A DNA stretch of 64,000 nt from Streptomyces sp. NBC_00376 (lineage in GTDB: Bacteria > Actinomycetota > Actinomycetes > Streptomycetales > Streptomycetaceae). How positions within the stretch are numbered: position 1 is the first letter of the stretch; each line of letters opens with the position of its first letter. Both the position numbers and the translations under genes were made by a program. A model generated the notes under the pieces. The model was not told the origin of the DNA. It saw only the letters and a list, made by a program, of their open reading frames with translations, and searched no databases. The DNA lies in the NCBI RefSeq assembly GCF_036077095.1, contig NZ_CP107960.1, forward strand, positions 7,378,001 through 7,442,000. The letters are read 5' to 3'. Below are positions 34,247 to 42,844 of this stretch, in pieces.

Positions 34247-34441
34247 TCAGAACTTGATCCCGCCCAGGAGGCCGGCGAGACTCGCGCCGCCCGCCGTGAT
34301 GCTCGGTGCGATCGCGGTGCCTGCCAGATAGAAGCCGAACAGGGCAGTGACGAGGGCGTGCGAGGCCTTGAGGCCGTCCTTCCTGAAGAACAGGAAGACG
34401 ATGATGCCGAGGATGACGACGCCTGACATGGACAGGATCAT
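34247..34441 (-). CDS. Small two-helix membrane protein, 64 aa
   Basis: Two hydrophobic helices (SGVVILGIIVFLFF and LVTALFGFYLAGTAIA) joined by a basic loop (RKDGLKASH), then a Gly-rich tail. AGGAGA precedes the ATG at 34441. It is encoded 37 bp before the FtsK/TraB-like gene in the same direction. Such mini-proteins next to TraB-like genes recall the Spd spread proteins of streptomycete plasmids, but the similarity is only of type. Function unknown. Confidence 0.7.
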   Translation of the reverse strand: MILSMSGVVILGIIVFLFFRKDGLKASHALVTALFGFYLAGTAIAPSITAGGASLAGLLGGIKF

Positions 34442-34501
34442 GAGTGGTTCTCCTGGTTGGGGGGACAGTCACCATGAGTCCTTCCAGGTTCACCGGAAGT
34501 A

Positions 34502-34547
34502 TCTATACGATAAAAGCTGCATTTGGGTGAAAAGTCGTTATTTTCAC
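34502..34547 (-). promoter_or_regulatory. AT-rich promoter with GTGAAAA inverted repeat
   Basis: On the minus strand a -10 TATAGA (34502-34507) has a -35-like TTCACC (34526-34531) 18 bp away. A perfect 7-bp inverted repeat, GTGAAAA (34527-34533) and TTTTCAC (34541-34547) with a 7-base centre, overlaps the -35, so a repressor is likely. The AT content is unlike the surroundings. Confidence 0.5.
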
Positions 34548-34755
34548 TTGAATGGCCGCCAGGATGATCCCGGTGCGGCGGAACAATCGATGTCGCGTAC
34601 TGTTCCGGCGCACCATTCGTGATCCTTTGCCACGGGTGGGCCGGGTCATGTGCCCGGTCGGGCAGTACCCTGTCGATTCACTCGTACGGCCCCCACGGCG
34701 TACGTCCCGGCAGGTCGACAGCGGTGAAACCGGTTAATGGAAGGCGGTCCGTCCG
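34548..34755 (+). other. Intergenic region upstream of the ankyrin gene
   Basis: The right part of a 314-bp divergent gap. It must contain the promoter of the ankyrin gene, but no convincing -35/-10 pair was found. Nothing else recognised. Confidence 0.5.
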
Positions 34756-35148
34756 ATGAGCGAAACACCCGATCCCGAGGTGGTCGAGCTGGCGACGAAG
34801 GTCTTCGACCTCGCTCGCCGAGGTGAGACCGACGCGCTCGCCGCCTACGTCGACGCGGGCGTACCCGCGAACCTCACCAACGACCGGGGCGATTCGCTGC
34901 TGATGCTCGCCGCCTACCACGGCCACGCCGCCGCCGTCACGGCCCTCGTCGGCCGGGGCGCCGACCCGGACCGGGCCAACGACCGCGGGCAGACGCCGCT
35001 CGCCGGAGCTGTCTTCAAGGGCGAGGACGCGGTCATCGAGGCGCTGCTCTCCGCCGGGGCCGATCCGGCCGCCGGAACACCCTCCGCACTGGACACGGCC
35101 CGCATGTTCGGCAAGGCCGACCTGCTGGAACTCTTCGGTTCCCGCTGA
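34756..35148 (+). CDS. Ankyrin repeat protein, 130 aa
   Basis: The start is ATG at 34756 with GGAAGGCGG upstream. After a helical N terminus, about three ankyrin repeats are clear: ALAAYVDAGVPANLTNDRGDSLLMLAAYHGHAAAV, ALVGRGADPDRANDRGQTPLAGAVFKGEDAVI and ALLSAGADPAAG. Ankyrin repeats bind protein partners; the partner is unknown. No signal peptide or membrane helix is present, so the protein is cytosolic. A GC hairpin at 35208-35223 probably ends transcription. The HEAT-repeat gene downstream may act in the same process, as both are pure protein-interaction modules. Confidence 0.88.
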   Translation: MSETPDPEVVELATKVFDLARRGETDALAAYVDAGVPANLTNDRGDSLLMLAAYHGHAAAVTALVGRGADPDRANDRGQTPLAGAVFKGEDAVIEALLSAGADPAAGTPSALDTARMFGKADLLELFGSR

Positions 35149-35207
35149 CCGGGTACGCCGTAAATGTGGTCGCGGTGGCGAAATGGCTGGGTCATCATGA
35201 CGTCGCG

Positions 35208-35223
35208 GGCCCGGCTCCGGGCC
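35208..35223 (+). terminator. Possible terminator after the ankyrin gene
   Basis: 7-bp GC arms (35208-35214 and 35217-35223) with a very short centre, 59 bp after the stop. Confidence 0.35.
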
Positions 35224-35244
35224 ACCGACGAGAGGCAGAGGAAG

Positions 35245-35301
35245 ATGGTCTACACCAAGCAGAAGACGGCGGTCGGCCGATCATGTTGCTGCGCGGCGTA
35301 G
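35245..35301 (+). CDS. Putative 18-aa leader peptide with three consecutive Cys codons
   Basis: ATG at 35245 is preceded by AGAGGAAG, one of the better SD-like sequences nearby. The peptide reads MVYTKQKTAVGRSCCCAA and stops 67 bp before the HEAT gene. TGT TGC TGC run together just before the stop, and a short hairpin (GTGC/GCAC arms around 35301-35315) overlaps the stop. In mycobacteria, small ORFs with Cys runs control downstream genes by cysteine-dependent attenuation. Existence as a translated peptide is unproven. A second tiny ORF (35283-35357) in another frame overlaps it. Confidence 0.35.
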   Translation: MVYTKQKTAVGRSCCCAA

Positions 35302-35367
35302 TGCCCACCCGGCACTTGGAACTGCACAGTCCCGGTTGCGTCGACAGCTTGATGTGAGGCTTTTTCC

Positions 35368-36786
35368 ATGTTTGATCCGTTCATAGCGCCGAGCGGCACC
35401 CTGCTCGGCCTGCTGCAGAGGGGCCGTGGCGACGGCACGCTCCACGCGCTCGCCGCACCACGCCCCGAGGCCCTGGCGGCTCTCAACCACTGCGTCCTGA
35501 GCGATCCGCGTCACGACTGGCAGGTGGAGAACCGCTCCCTCTACTACGCACGCCTCTACCTCGACCTCGACGGCGGCATCGAGGAGATCGAGCGGCACCT
35601 GTGCGATCCCGACGACCACCTCGACACCGACGACTCGCGCACCGGGCTGGCCCTGGCCGTGCTCGGCCACCTCGCCTCGTACGGACGCGGCGACGCACTG
35701 GCCCTGCTGCGGCGGTACGCCGCGACCGGCGCCAACTGGGCCTGGGCCCTGGACGAACTCGCCCTGCGCGACGACGACGCCGGACTCCGCGCCCTCGCCG
35801 TACCCGTGCTCGGCCGGTTCCCGGCCACCGAGGAGGGCGCGGCCGAGCTGGCCGCCGCCGTACGGGACGCCTACGAGCCCCGCCCCTGGCGGCTCTGGGC
35901 GGAGGACTCGCGCGACGAGATCGGCGCCAGGGTCCGAGCCGCCTCGGAGCAGGGCTCGTTCGACCGCTGGCAGCGCCAGATGCGCCCCAGCGGCCCCCGT
36001 CCGGGCTGGAGCGTCCAGGCGGTCTTCGACTGGGCCCAGCAGGGGCTCGAACGCGGCAGCACCCTCCATGGGCCGGCCGCCCGCTGCCTCACTGCCGTCG
36101 CGGGCCCCGAGGACCGGCCCACGATCGTCGAGGCCGCCCGCAGCGGCCCCGCCGGCGCACGCTGCGCCGCCCTGCACTATCTCGCGGAGGCCAGGGACCC
36201 GGCCGTGCTCGACCTGATCGAGGCCGGAGCGGTCAGCGCCTCGCGCACCGTCGCCGACGCGTCCGTCGCCGCCTTCGAGCGAATGTGCGGCGACGCGGCG
36301 GTGGACCGCGCCCGGAGCTGGGCCCGGCGGCCCGACGCGCTCGGCGCGTCCGCGGCCGGTGTGCTCGCCTGCCGGGGCGGCGCCCAGGACGCCTCACTGG
36401 TCCTCGGCGCACTGCGCGCGGCCGTACGGGGCGACGGGCCTGACGCACCACGGCTGTGGACCCTCGTCGACGGCGCGGGACGGCTAGGCATCGGCTGTGC
36501 CGCACCGGTACTGCGGCACATCTACCGGGAGACGTCCTCCTCGCACCTGCGCGGCCGGGCGGCCCGCGCACTGGCCGCCACCGACCCCTCCTTCGCCACC
36601 GGATTCGCCGTCGAATGCCTGTGGGACTGCGAGGAGACCACCCGCGAGGTGGCCGCACTCCACGCGGAGACCGGGGACATCAGGGTCGCGGAGCGGCTCC
36701 GCCGCCTCGCCGCCGACCCGGCCGAGGAGGCCGAGGTGCAGACGGCGGTACGCAGCCGGATCGGGCCCGACACCCCCGCGGCCTGA
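35368..36786 (+). CDS. HEAT-repeat protein, 472 aa
   Basis: Alpha-helical repeat protein. Helical pairs recur along the whole length, e.g. [67 protein letters not shown] and [18 protein letters not shown]. This HEAT/ARM-type solenoid binds proteins; there is no catalytic motif. The N terminus is [29 protein letters not shown]. No signal peptide. The start ATG at 35368 has only a weak GAGG upstream. It stands 219 bp after the ankyrin gene. Function unknown. Confidence 0.85.
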   Translation: MFDPFIAPSGTLLGLLQRGRGDGTLHALAAPRPEALAALNHCVLSDPRHDWQVENRSLYYARLYLDLDGGIEEIERHLCDPDDHLDTDDSRTGLALAVLGHLASYGRGDALALLRRYAATGANWAWALDELALRDDDAGLRALAVPVLGRFPATEEGAAELAAAVRDAYEPRPWRLWAEDSRDEIGARVRAASEQGSFDRWQRQMRPSGPRPGWSVQAVFDWAQQGLERGSTLHGPAARCLTAVAGPEDRPTIVEAARSGPAGARCAALHYLAEARDPAVLDLIEAGAVSASRTVADASVAAFERMCGDAAVDRARSWARRPDALGASAAGVLACRGGAQDASLVLGALRAAVRGDGPDAPRLWTLVDGAGRLGIGCAAPVLRHIYRETSSSHLRGRAARALAATDPSFATGFAVECLWDCEETTREVAALHAETGDIRVAERLRRLAADPAEEAEVQTAVRSRIGPDTPAA

Positions 36787-37318
36787 CCGGGACACGCACA
36801 GCGACGCGCGTCGGGGGGGCGCGCGGCGCGAACGAGCGGGCCTCGGCCCAAAGGCTCGGACGCGCCCCGGTTCAAGCACTCATGGGACGTTCCCCGGGCG
36901 GAAAGATCCAAGCCGGCCCGGTCACGCCCGGCGCGCGGCGACACGGACATACGTGTCGTCGTCACCGAATCCCTCCGCCCGATGTCGAGGCGTGGCCCAT
37001 TGCCCCCTGCAGACGGCCCGTCACCTCGTCGCCCGCGGCCACGAACCGCTCGTCATGGCGCCGGCCCCGGCCGCCGCGACGACCACGTCCCGCCCGGACG
37101 GCCCTTCGACGCCGACACCCCTGCCCCGTGGTACGCGTCCCCTCCTTCCCCCTGCCCGGCTACCCCCAGGTCCGGGCCGCGCTTCCGAGCAGGCGGCTGA
37201 CCACCGCCCTCACCGCCCACCGCGCCGAGGAGCCCTGCGGAGCGCGCACGGCCGCCGTACAGCCGCAGCCGGCCGTGCCCTCTGGTCCGCTGTCGGCGCC
37301 GCGGGCCAGTATGGAGGG
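36787..37318. other. 532-bp gap between HEAT gene and hydantoinase gene
   Basis: Apart from the glycosyltransferase relic at 36949-37232, I see no gene. The last 85 bp lead into the hydantoinase start and hold no clear promoter. Confidence 0.6.
36949..37232 (+). pseudogene. Frameshifted, truncated GT4 mannosyltransferase relic
   Basis: No single frame is open, but pieces of the N terminus of a GT4 glycosyltransferase appear in order in shifting frames: IRVVVTESL (36949), [21 protein letters not shown] (from about 36994), then [17 protein letters not shown], then [22 protein letters not shown] and [12 protein letters not shown] (ending about 37232). The intact family continues for about 300 more residues, none of which are present. 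At least three frame changes and a large 3' deletion explain this. The streptomycete homologues transfer mannose to lipid or glycan acceptors. The 5' part of the gap (36787-36948) shows nothing else. Confidence 0.75.
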
Positions 37319-40300
37319 ATGACCGGACGCTGGGAGTTCTGGATCGACCGAGGCGGGACGTTCACCGATGTCGTGGGCCGGGACCCGGACGGGCACCTGA
37401 TCACCCGCAAGCTGCTCTCCCACGACCCGGACCGCTACCGCGACGCCGCCGTGGCCGGAATCCGGGCGCTGCTCGGCCTCGGCCCCACCGACCCGGTCCC
37501 CGCCGACCGGGTCGCCGCGGTGCGGATCGGCACCACCGTCGCCACCAACGCCCTGCTGGAGCGGCGCGGCGAGCCGACCGTCCTGGTCATCACGGAGGGC
37601 TTCCGGGACGCGCTGCGCATCGCGTACCAGAACCGGCCGCGCCTCTTCGACCGCCGCATCCTGCTGCCCGAGGCCGTCTACGAGCGGGTGATCGAGGTCC
37701 CCGAGCGGATCGACGCCCGCGGCCGGGTCGTCACCCCGCTGGACCGGGAAGCGGTCGCCGAGCGGCTGAGGGCGGCCCACGCCGAGGGACTGCGCAGCGC
37801 GGCCGTCGTCCTGATGCACGGCTACCGCCACCCCGGACACGAGAGCGCCGTGGCCGACGCGGCGCGCGAGGCGGGCTTCACCCAGGTCAGCTGCTCGCAC
37901 GAGGTGAGCCCGCTGATCAAACTGGTGCCACGCGGCGACACCACCGTCGTCGACGCCTACCTCTCGCCGATCCTGCGCCGGTACGTCGACGAGGTCGCCG
38001 GTGAACTCGACGGCATCCGGCTGATGTTCATGCAGTCCAACGGCGGGCTGCGAGAAGCCTCCCACTTCCGGGGCAAGGACGCGGTGCTCTCCGGCCCCGC
38101 CGGTGGCGTGGTCGGCATGGCCCGCACCTCCGAACAGGCCGGATTCGAGCCGGTCATCGGCTTCGACATGGGCGGCACGTCCACCGACGTCTCGCACTAC
38201 GCGGGCGATTTCGAGCGCGAACTCGGTACCCAGGTCGCCGGAGTACGGATGCGCGCCCCGATGATGAGCATCCACACTGTCGCGGCCGGCGGCGGTTCCG
38301 TGCTGCACTTCGACGGCCGGCGCTACCGGGTCGGCCCCGACTCGGCGGGCGCGACGCCCGGCCCGGCCTGCTACCGCCGCGGCGGTCCGCTGACCGTCAC
38401 CGATGCCAATGTGATGCTCGGCCGGATCCAGCCCGCGCACTTCCCGGCCGTGTTCGGACCGGGCGGCGACCTCCCGCTCGACGCGGACCTGGTCCGCAAA
38501 CGCTTCGACGCGCTCGCCGAGGACGTCGCACGCGCCACCGGAACCCGGCGCACGCCCGCCGAGACCGCCGCCGGATTCCTGGAGATCGCCGTGCTCAACA
38601 TGGCGAGCGCGGTCAAGAAGATCTCCGTGCAGCGCGGGCACGACATCACCCGCTACGCCCTGACCGGCTTCGGCGGCGCCGGTGGCCAGCACGTCTGCGC
38701 CGTCGCCGACTCGCTGGGCATCGACACGGTCCTCGTACCGCCGCTGGCGGGCGTGCTGTCCGCGTACGGGATCGGCCTCGCCGACGCCACCGCGATGCGC
38801 GAGCAGTCGGTGGAAGCGGAGCTGAACGAGGCGACCAGGACCGCGATCGGCGGACTCTGTGACGAACTGGCCGCCCGGACCCGTGCCGAACTGCGTGCCG
38901 ACGCCGTCCCCGACCCCGCGATCAGCACCCGTGCCCGGGTACTGCTGCGCTACGCGGGTACGGACTCCAGCCTGCCCGTCGACCTGGACACCGCACCCGC
39001 CATGGCCGAGGCGTTCACCGCCGAGCACCGGGCGCGCTACGCGTTCACCATGGACAAGCCCCTGGTCGTCGAGGCGGTGTCGGTCGAGGCGACCGGAACG
39101 GCGGGCCGGCACCGGCCCCGCCCGGCCGACCGAGAGCCACGCCCGGGAACCCGGCCCCGACCGCACGACACCGTGCGGATGTTCGCCGACGGCCGATGGC
39201 AGGACACCCCGCTCCACCGCCGCGAGGACCTCCGCACCGCCGACACCGTGACCGGCCCTGCCGTCATCGCCGAGGCGGACGCCACCACCGTCGTCGACCC
39301 GGGCTGGCAGGCCACGCTCCACGGCACCGGCCATCTGCTGCTCACCAGGGTCCGCCCGCGCCCGGACCGTACCGCCGTCGGCACCCGGGTCGACCCCGTC
39401 ATGCTGGAGGTCTTCAACAACCTCTTCATGTCGATCGCCGAGCAGATGGGTGTGCGCCTGGAGAACACGGCCCACTCCGTCAACATCAAGGAGCGGCTCG
39501 ACTTCTCCTGCGCGCTCTTCGACGCGGACGGCAATCTGATCGCCAACGCCCCGCACATCCCCGTCCACCTCGGCTCGATGGGGGAGTCCATCAAGGAGGT
39601 GCTGCGGCGCAACGGCGAGGCGATGCGGCCCGGCGACGTGTACGCCATCAATGATCCGTACCACGGGGGAACCCACCTGCCCGACGTGACCGTGGTGACA
39701 CCCGTGTTCGACGGGGCCGACGGCGAGCGGCCGGAGCTGCGCTTCCTCGTGGCCTCACGCGGACACCACGCCGAGATCGGCGGCATCACCCCCGGCTCCA
39801 TGCCCGCCTTCAGCCGCACCATCCATGAGGAGGGGGTGCTGTTCGACAACTGGCTGCTGGTGCGCGACGGCAGGTTCCGCGAGGACGAGACGCGCGAACT
39901 GCTCACCGCCGCCGCATACCCCTCGCGCGACCCGGAGGCCAACCTCGCCGACCTGCGCGCCCAGATCGCCGCGAACGAGAAGGGCATCGCCGAACTCCGC
40001 CGCATGACCGAACAGTTCGGGACCGATGCCGTCGCCGCGTACATGCGGCACGTACAGGACAACGCCGAGGAGTCCGTCCGCCGGATCATCGCCGCACTGC
40101 ACGACGGCTCCTACCGCTACGAGACCGACAACGGCGCGGTCATCGAGGTCGCCCTCACCGTGGACCGGGCCGCCCGCAGCGCGGTCGTCGACTTCACCGG
40201 CACCTCACCGCAGCAGCCGGGCAACTTCAACGCGCCGAAATCCGTGGTCATGGCGGCCGTGCTCTACGTCTTCCGGACCCTGGTCGACGACGACATCCCC

Positions 40301-41059
40301 CTCAACAGCGGCTGTCTCAAACCCGTGGAGGTCCGGATCCCGGAAGGCTCCATGCTGGCGCCCGTCCACCCGGCGGCCACCGTCGCGGGGAACGTGGAGA
40401 CGTCCCAGGCCGTCACCGGTGCCCTGTACGCGGCCCTCGGCATCCAGGCCGAGGGCTCGGGCACCATGAACAACCTCACCTTCGGCAACGAACGCGTCCA
40501 GTACTACGAGACCGTGGCGAGCGGCTCCGGCGCGGGCGACGGCTTCGACGGCGCCGACGCCGTACAGACCCACATGACCAACTCCCGCCTCACCGACCCC
40601 GAAGTCCTCGAATGGCGCTACCCCGTCCTGCTGGAGAGCTTCCGGGTCCGTGAGGGCAGCGGGGGCGACGGGCGCTGGCACGGCGGCCGCGGCGTGGAGC
40701 GGCGCATCCGCTTCCTGGAGCCCGTCACCGTGGCGCTGCTCTCCGGCCACCGCCGGGTCCGGCCGTACGGCATGGCGGGCGGCGGACCCGGCGCACGGGG
40801 CGACCAGCACATCGAGCACCCGGGCGACCGGGCGGCCACCGCGCTGCGCGGCTGCGACACGGCCGAGCTGGAGGCTGGGGACGTTCTGGTGCTGCGCACA
40901 CCTGGCGGCGGGGGCTACGGAACCCCGCGGCCGGGTCGCGACGACGGTGCGGAGCGCGGCGGAGAACAGGGTGCGGAACACGGCGGGGAGAACGGCGGCG
41001 AGAGCGGCGGAGAAGACGGCGGGGAACGCGGTTGGGAACGTGGAGGGGAAGGGCCCTGA
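37319..41059 (+). CDS. Fused hydantoinase A/B (5-oxoprolinase type), 1246 aa
   Basis: ATP-dependent lactam hydrolase family acting on 5-oxoproline or hydantoins. The start [19 protein letters not shown] at 37319 matches the family N terminus; the long upstream open frame includes the glycosyltransferase relic and is not coding. HyuA part (1-690): RGGTFTDVV phosphate loop, [26 protein letters not shown] and GGAGGQHV. HyuB part (700-1220): [60 protein letters not shown] and the closing [10 protein letters not shown]. The fusion of A and B is the normal prokaryotic OPLAH form. Oddity: a C-terminal tail of about 37 residues made of 8-residue Gly-Glu repeats. Confidence 0.9.
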   Translation: MTGRWEFWIDRGGTFTDVVGRDPDGHLITRKLLSHDPDRYRDAAVAGIRALLGLGPTDPVPADRVAAVRIGTTVATNALLERRGEPTVLVITEGFRDALRIAYQNRPRLFDRRILLPEAVYERVIEVPERIDARGRVVTPLDREAVAERLRAAHAEGLRSAAVVLMHGYRHPGHESAVADAAREAGFTQVSCSHEVSPLIKLVPRGDTTVVDAYLSPILRRYVDEVAGELDGIRLMFMQSNGGLREASHFRGKDAVLSGPAGGVVGMARTSEQAGFEPVIGFDMGGTSTDVSHYAGDFERELGTQVAGVRMRAPMMSIHTVAAGGGSVLHFDGRRYRVGPDSAGATPGPACYRRGGPLTVTDANVMLGRIQPAHFPAVFGPGGDLPLDADLVRKRFDALAEDVARATGTRRTPAETAAGFLEIAVLNMASAVKKISVQRGHDITRYALTGFGGAGGQHVCAVADSLGIDTVLVPPLAGVLSAYGIGLADATAMREQSVEAELNEATRTAIGGLCDELAARTRAELRADAVPDPAISTRARVLLRYAGTDSSLPVDLDTAPAMAEAFTAEHRARYAFTMDKPLVVEAVSVEATGTAGRHRPRPADREPRPGTRPRPHDTVRMFADGRWQDTPLHRREDLRTADTVTGPAVIAEADATTVVDPGWQATLHGTGHLLLTRVRPRPDRTAVGTRVDPVMLEVFNNLFMSIAEQMGVRLENTAHSVNIKERLDFSCALFDADGNLIANAPHIPVHLGSMGESIKEVLRRNGEAMRPGDVYAINDPYHGGTHLPDVTVVTPVFDGADGERPELRFLVASRGHHAEIGGITPGSMPAFSRTIHEEGVLFDNWLLVRDGRFREDETRELLTAAAYPSRDPEANLADLRAQIAANEKGIAELRRMTEQFGTDAVAAYMRHVQDNAEESVRRIIAALHDGSYRYETDNGAVIEVALTVDRAARSAVVDFTGTSPQQPGNFNAPKSVVMAAVLYVFRTLVDDDIPLNSGCLKPVEVRIPEGSMLAPVHPAATVAGNVETSQAVTGALYAALGIQAEGSGTMNNLTFGNERVQYYETVASGSGAGDGFDGADAVQTHMTNSRLTDPEVLEWRYPVLLESFRVREGSGGDGRWHGGRGVERRIRFLEPVTVALLSGHRRVRPYGMAGGGPGARGDQHIEHPGDRAATALRGCDTAELEAGDVLVLRTPGGGGYGTPRPGRDDGAERGGEQGAEHGGENGGESGGEDGGERGWERGGEGP
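40946..41056 (+). repeat. 24-bp tandem coding repeat at the hydantoinase C terminus
   Basis: About 4.5 units of the octapeptide GAERGGEQ and variants ([24 protein letters not shown]). The diverged units suggest replication slippage followed by drift; length could vary among strains. Confidence 0.75.
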
Positions 41060-41103
41060 CACCGCTGCCGGCCGGCCCCGGGCAGGGGTCGCTTCTGCGC
41101 CGT

Positions 41104-41134
41104 TTCGACCGTTGTCAGTCCGAGGACCTAATCT
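41104..41134 (+). promoter_or_regulatory. Candidate leaderless promoter of the SMC operon
   Basis: The -10 TAATCT (41129-41134) ends 7 bases before the GTG start at 41142, so the transcript would begin at the start codon. A -35-like TTCGAC lies at 41104. There is no SD ahead of the GTG, in agreement with a leaderless message. Confidence 0.45.
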
Positions 41135-41141
41135 GTGCACC

Positions 41142-42668
41142 GTGACTTCGCCTGCCTACACGGACAACGCTGCGCCCCAGCTCAGCGCGGGGCCGCGGCC
41201 CGCCCCGGGCCCGGCCGCCGACGAGGGGCTCTCGCGGCGGCTGCGCGCGCTCGCCTGCACGGCGCCGCTGCACGATCTCGATGTGCGCAAGGCGAATCTG
41301 GCCGGTGAGTACACGGTCTACGCGATGGCAGAAGTCGCGCTCGCCGCGATCGACCTCGTCACCCTCAACATGGACTTCGACACGGGTGCCGACCACGACC
41401 AGATAGTGACCAGACTGCTGCCCCGCGTCGCCGCCCAGGCCCCGGGCCGTCCGGTGACCGAGCACGAACGGGTCGCCCGCTGGGTGCTGGAGAACCTGAT
41501 CAACGTCGGCAGCGTGGACCGCGGATTCCGCGCGGTGTACGGCACCTTCGGCCCCGACGGGGTCTACGTCCGCCGGGACTACGACTTCAAGCTGATCGAA
41601 GAGGTCCCGGGATACGGTGGCACGGTCTACCTCCGCGCCACCGACGAAGCGGTCAACGTCCTGGTCGGTGCCCTCGACACGGACGTCACCAGCGCCCAGA
41701 TCGCCGCCGAGGTGAAGCTGGAGGTCCTCATCAGCCGGGGCCGCCTCGCGGACGCCCAGCTCGCCGCCGAGCAGGCCCGCTACCGCACCGTGCAGTACGC
41801 GGAGACCCTCCGCAAGACGCTGGAGGCCACCCGGCGCAACGTCCGTGCGGTCGACTGGCTCAACGCGGTCCCCGACATGATCGCCGAAGCGCTGGACCAC
41901 GTCGCAGACCGCTACCGCCACGAGAACGCGATCCTCACCAACATCCGCAAGGCGCGCGACGAGGCGGAGGAGCCCGAGCACAAGCGCCGCGCCGCCGAGC
42001 TCGTCGACATCGTCAAGGACTGCATCCGCCGCCACACCCAGCTCCAGTCCCGCCTGCTGGAAGCCGGACCGCTGTTCCGCGCCGAGCAGGACCGGCAGGC
42101 CTTCGCCGCCCCCACCGCCCACACCGGCCTCGACCTGTACGGCCAATTGGTCGCCCCGCTGCTGCCGCTCCCCGTCGAACAGGCGATCCGCGTCACCGAC
42201 GCCTTCTTCGCCCGCGGCACCGGACTGCGCACCCCCACCTCGGTCAGGGTCGGCGACCTCGTCGACATGCTGCTCACCCCGCCCCTGGAGCGGGAACACC
42301 TGGGCGCCGAGATGCCCGAGCCCGATCTGATCGCCACCCCCGACGACAGCAGGTTCAGCGAGGAGCAGCTCGCGAGCGCCATGGAGCTCCTGGACCTGGA
42401 GCACGACGCCCCGCGACGTCTATCCGGACTCCTCGCCGAGGCCCGGCGCCGCGATCCCGAACTGCCCTATCTGGTCGCCCTGCTCGCGGTGCACGCCGCG
42501 AGCCCGCCGGTCGGCACCGCATACCGCCAGGGCGAACAGCGGCTGCTGTTCTCCGTCGACGACGGCACACAGCTCGACGACCCGGAGTTCGGCGGTGCGG
42601 ACCTGATCGTCGGCACGGCCCTGCTGGACGCGGCCGGGATGGCCGCCGACCGCACGGAGGCGTCATGA
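41142..42668 (+). CDS. SMC-partner protein, MukF/JetA-like (kleisin candidate), 508 aa
   Basis: The GTG at 41142 begins TSPAYTDNAAPQ. Residues 30-130 look like winged-helix folds (LARDLDVRK-type helices, then VTEHERVARWVLENLINVG and a strand pair VRRDYDFKLIEEV). Residues 170-330 are a long helical/coiled-coil segment (AQLAAEQARYRTVQYAETLRKTLEATRRN). The C-terminal part is helical again (LEREHLGAEMPEPDL). This wHTH plus coiled-coil plus C-terminal wHTH layout, and position before a KITE-like gene and an SMC gene, match MukF/JetA kleisins. The assignment is by architecture, not by motif. Its stop is overlapped by the next ORF (ATGA). Confidence 0.65.
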   Translation: MTSPAYTDNAAPQLSAGPRPAPGPAADEGLSRRLRALACTAPLHDLDVRKANLAGEYTVYAMAEVALAAIDLVTLNMDFDTGADHDQIVTRLLPRVAAQAPGRPVTEHERVARWVLENLINVGSVDRGFRAVYGTFGPDGVYVRRDYDFKLIEEVPGYGGTVYLRATDEAVNVLVGALDTDVTSAQIAAEVKLEVLISRGRLADAQLAAEQARYRTVQYAETLRKTLEATRRNVRAVDWLNAVPDMIAEALDHVADRYRHENAILTNIRKARDEAEEPEHKRRAAELVDIVKDCIRRHTQLQSRLLEAGPLFRAEQDRQAFAAPTAHTGLDLYGQLVAPLLPLPVEQAIRVTDAFFARGTGLRTPTSVRVGDLVDMLLTPPLEREHLGAEMPEPDLIATPDDSRFSEEQLASAMELLDLEHDAPRRLSGLLAEARRRDPELPYLVALLAVHAASPPVGTAYRQGEQRLLFSVDDGTQLDDPEFGGADLIVGTALLDAAGMAADRTEAS

Positions 42669-42844
42669 CCGGCGCGGTGCGCGCGCCGCATCGCGCGCCG
42701 ACCCGGCAGGCCCCCGCCGGTACCCGTGCCGCGGCCACGGACGGGACCGTGCCGCCCGGGAAGACCGCCGCGAGAGCCGGCGCCGTCCACCCCGTACCCG
42801 TACTCGTACCGAAGAGTTTCCGCAGCAAGGAGCGACAGTCGTGA
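42665..42844 (+). CDS. 59-aa bridging ORF in the SMC operon
   Basis: ATG at 42665 overlaps the stop of the kleisin-like gene (ATGA), and its stop at 42842 overlaps the start of the KITE-like gene (GTGA). The product is basic, Ala/Pro-rich and probably disordered (MTGAVRAPHRAPTRQ, later VHPVPVLVPKSFRSKERQS). Such double overlap is the pattern of translationally coupled genes. Alternatively it only serves to carry ribosomes to the next start. The codon third positions are GC-rich like the neighbours. No family recognised. Confidence 0.5.
   Translation: MTGAVRAPHRAPTRQAPAGTRAAATDGTVPPGKTAARAGAVHPVPVLVPKSFRSKERQS

Noticed and set aside
36497..37318. N-terminal extension of the hydantoinase frame
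   Set aside because: The family begins at [13 protein letters not shown]; the extension overlaps the HEAT gene and the glycosyltransferase relic.
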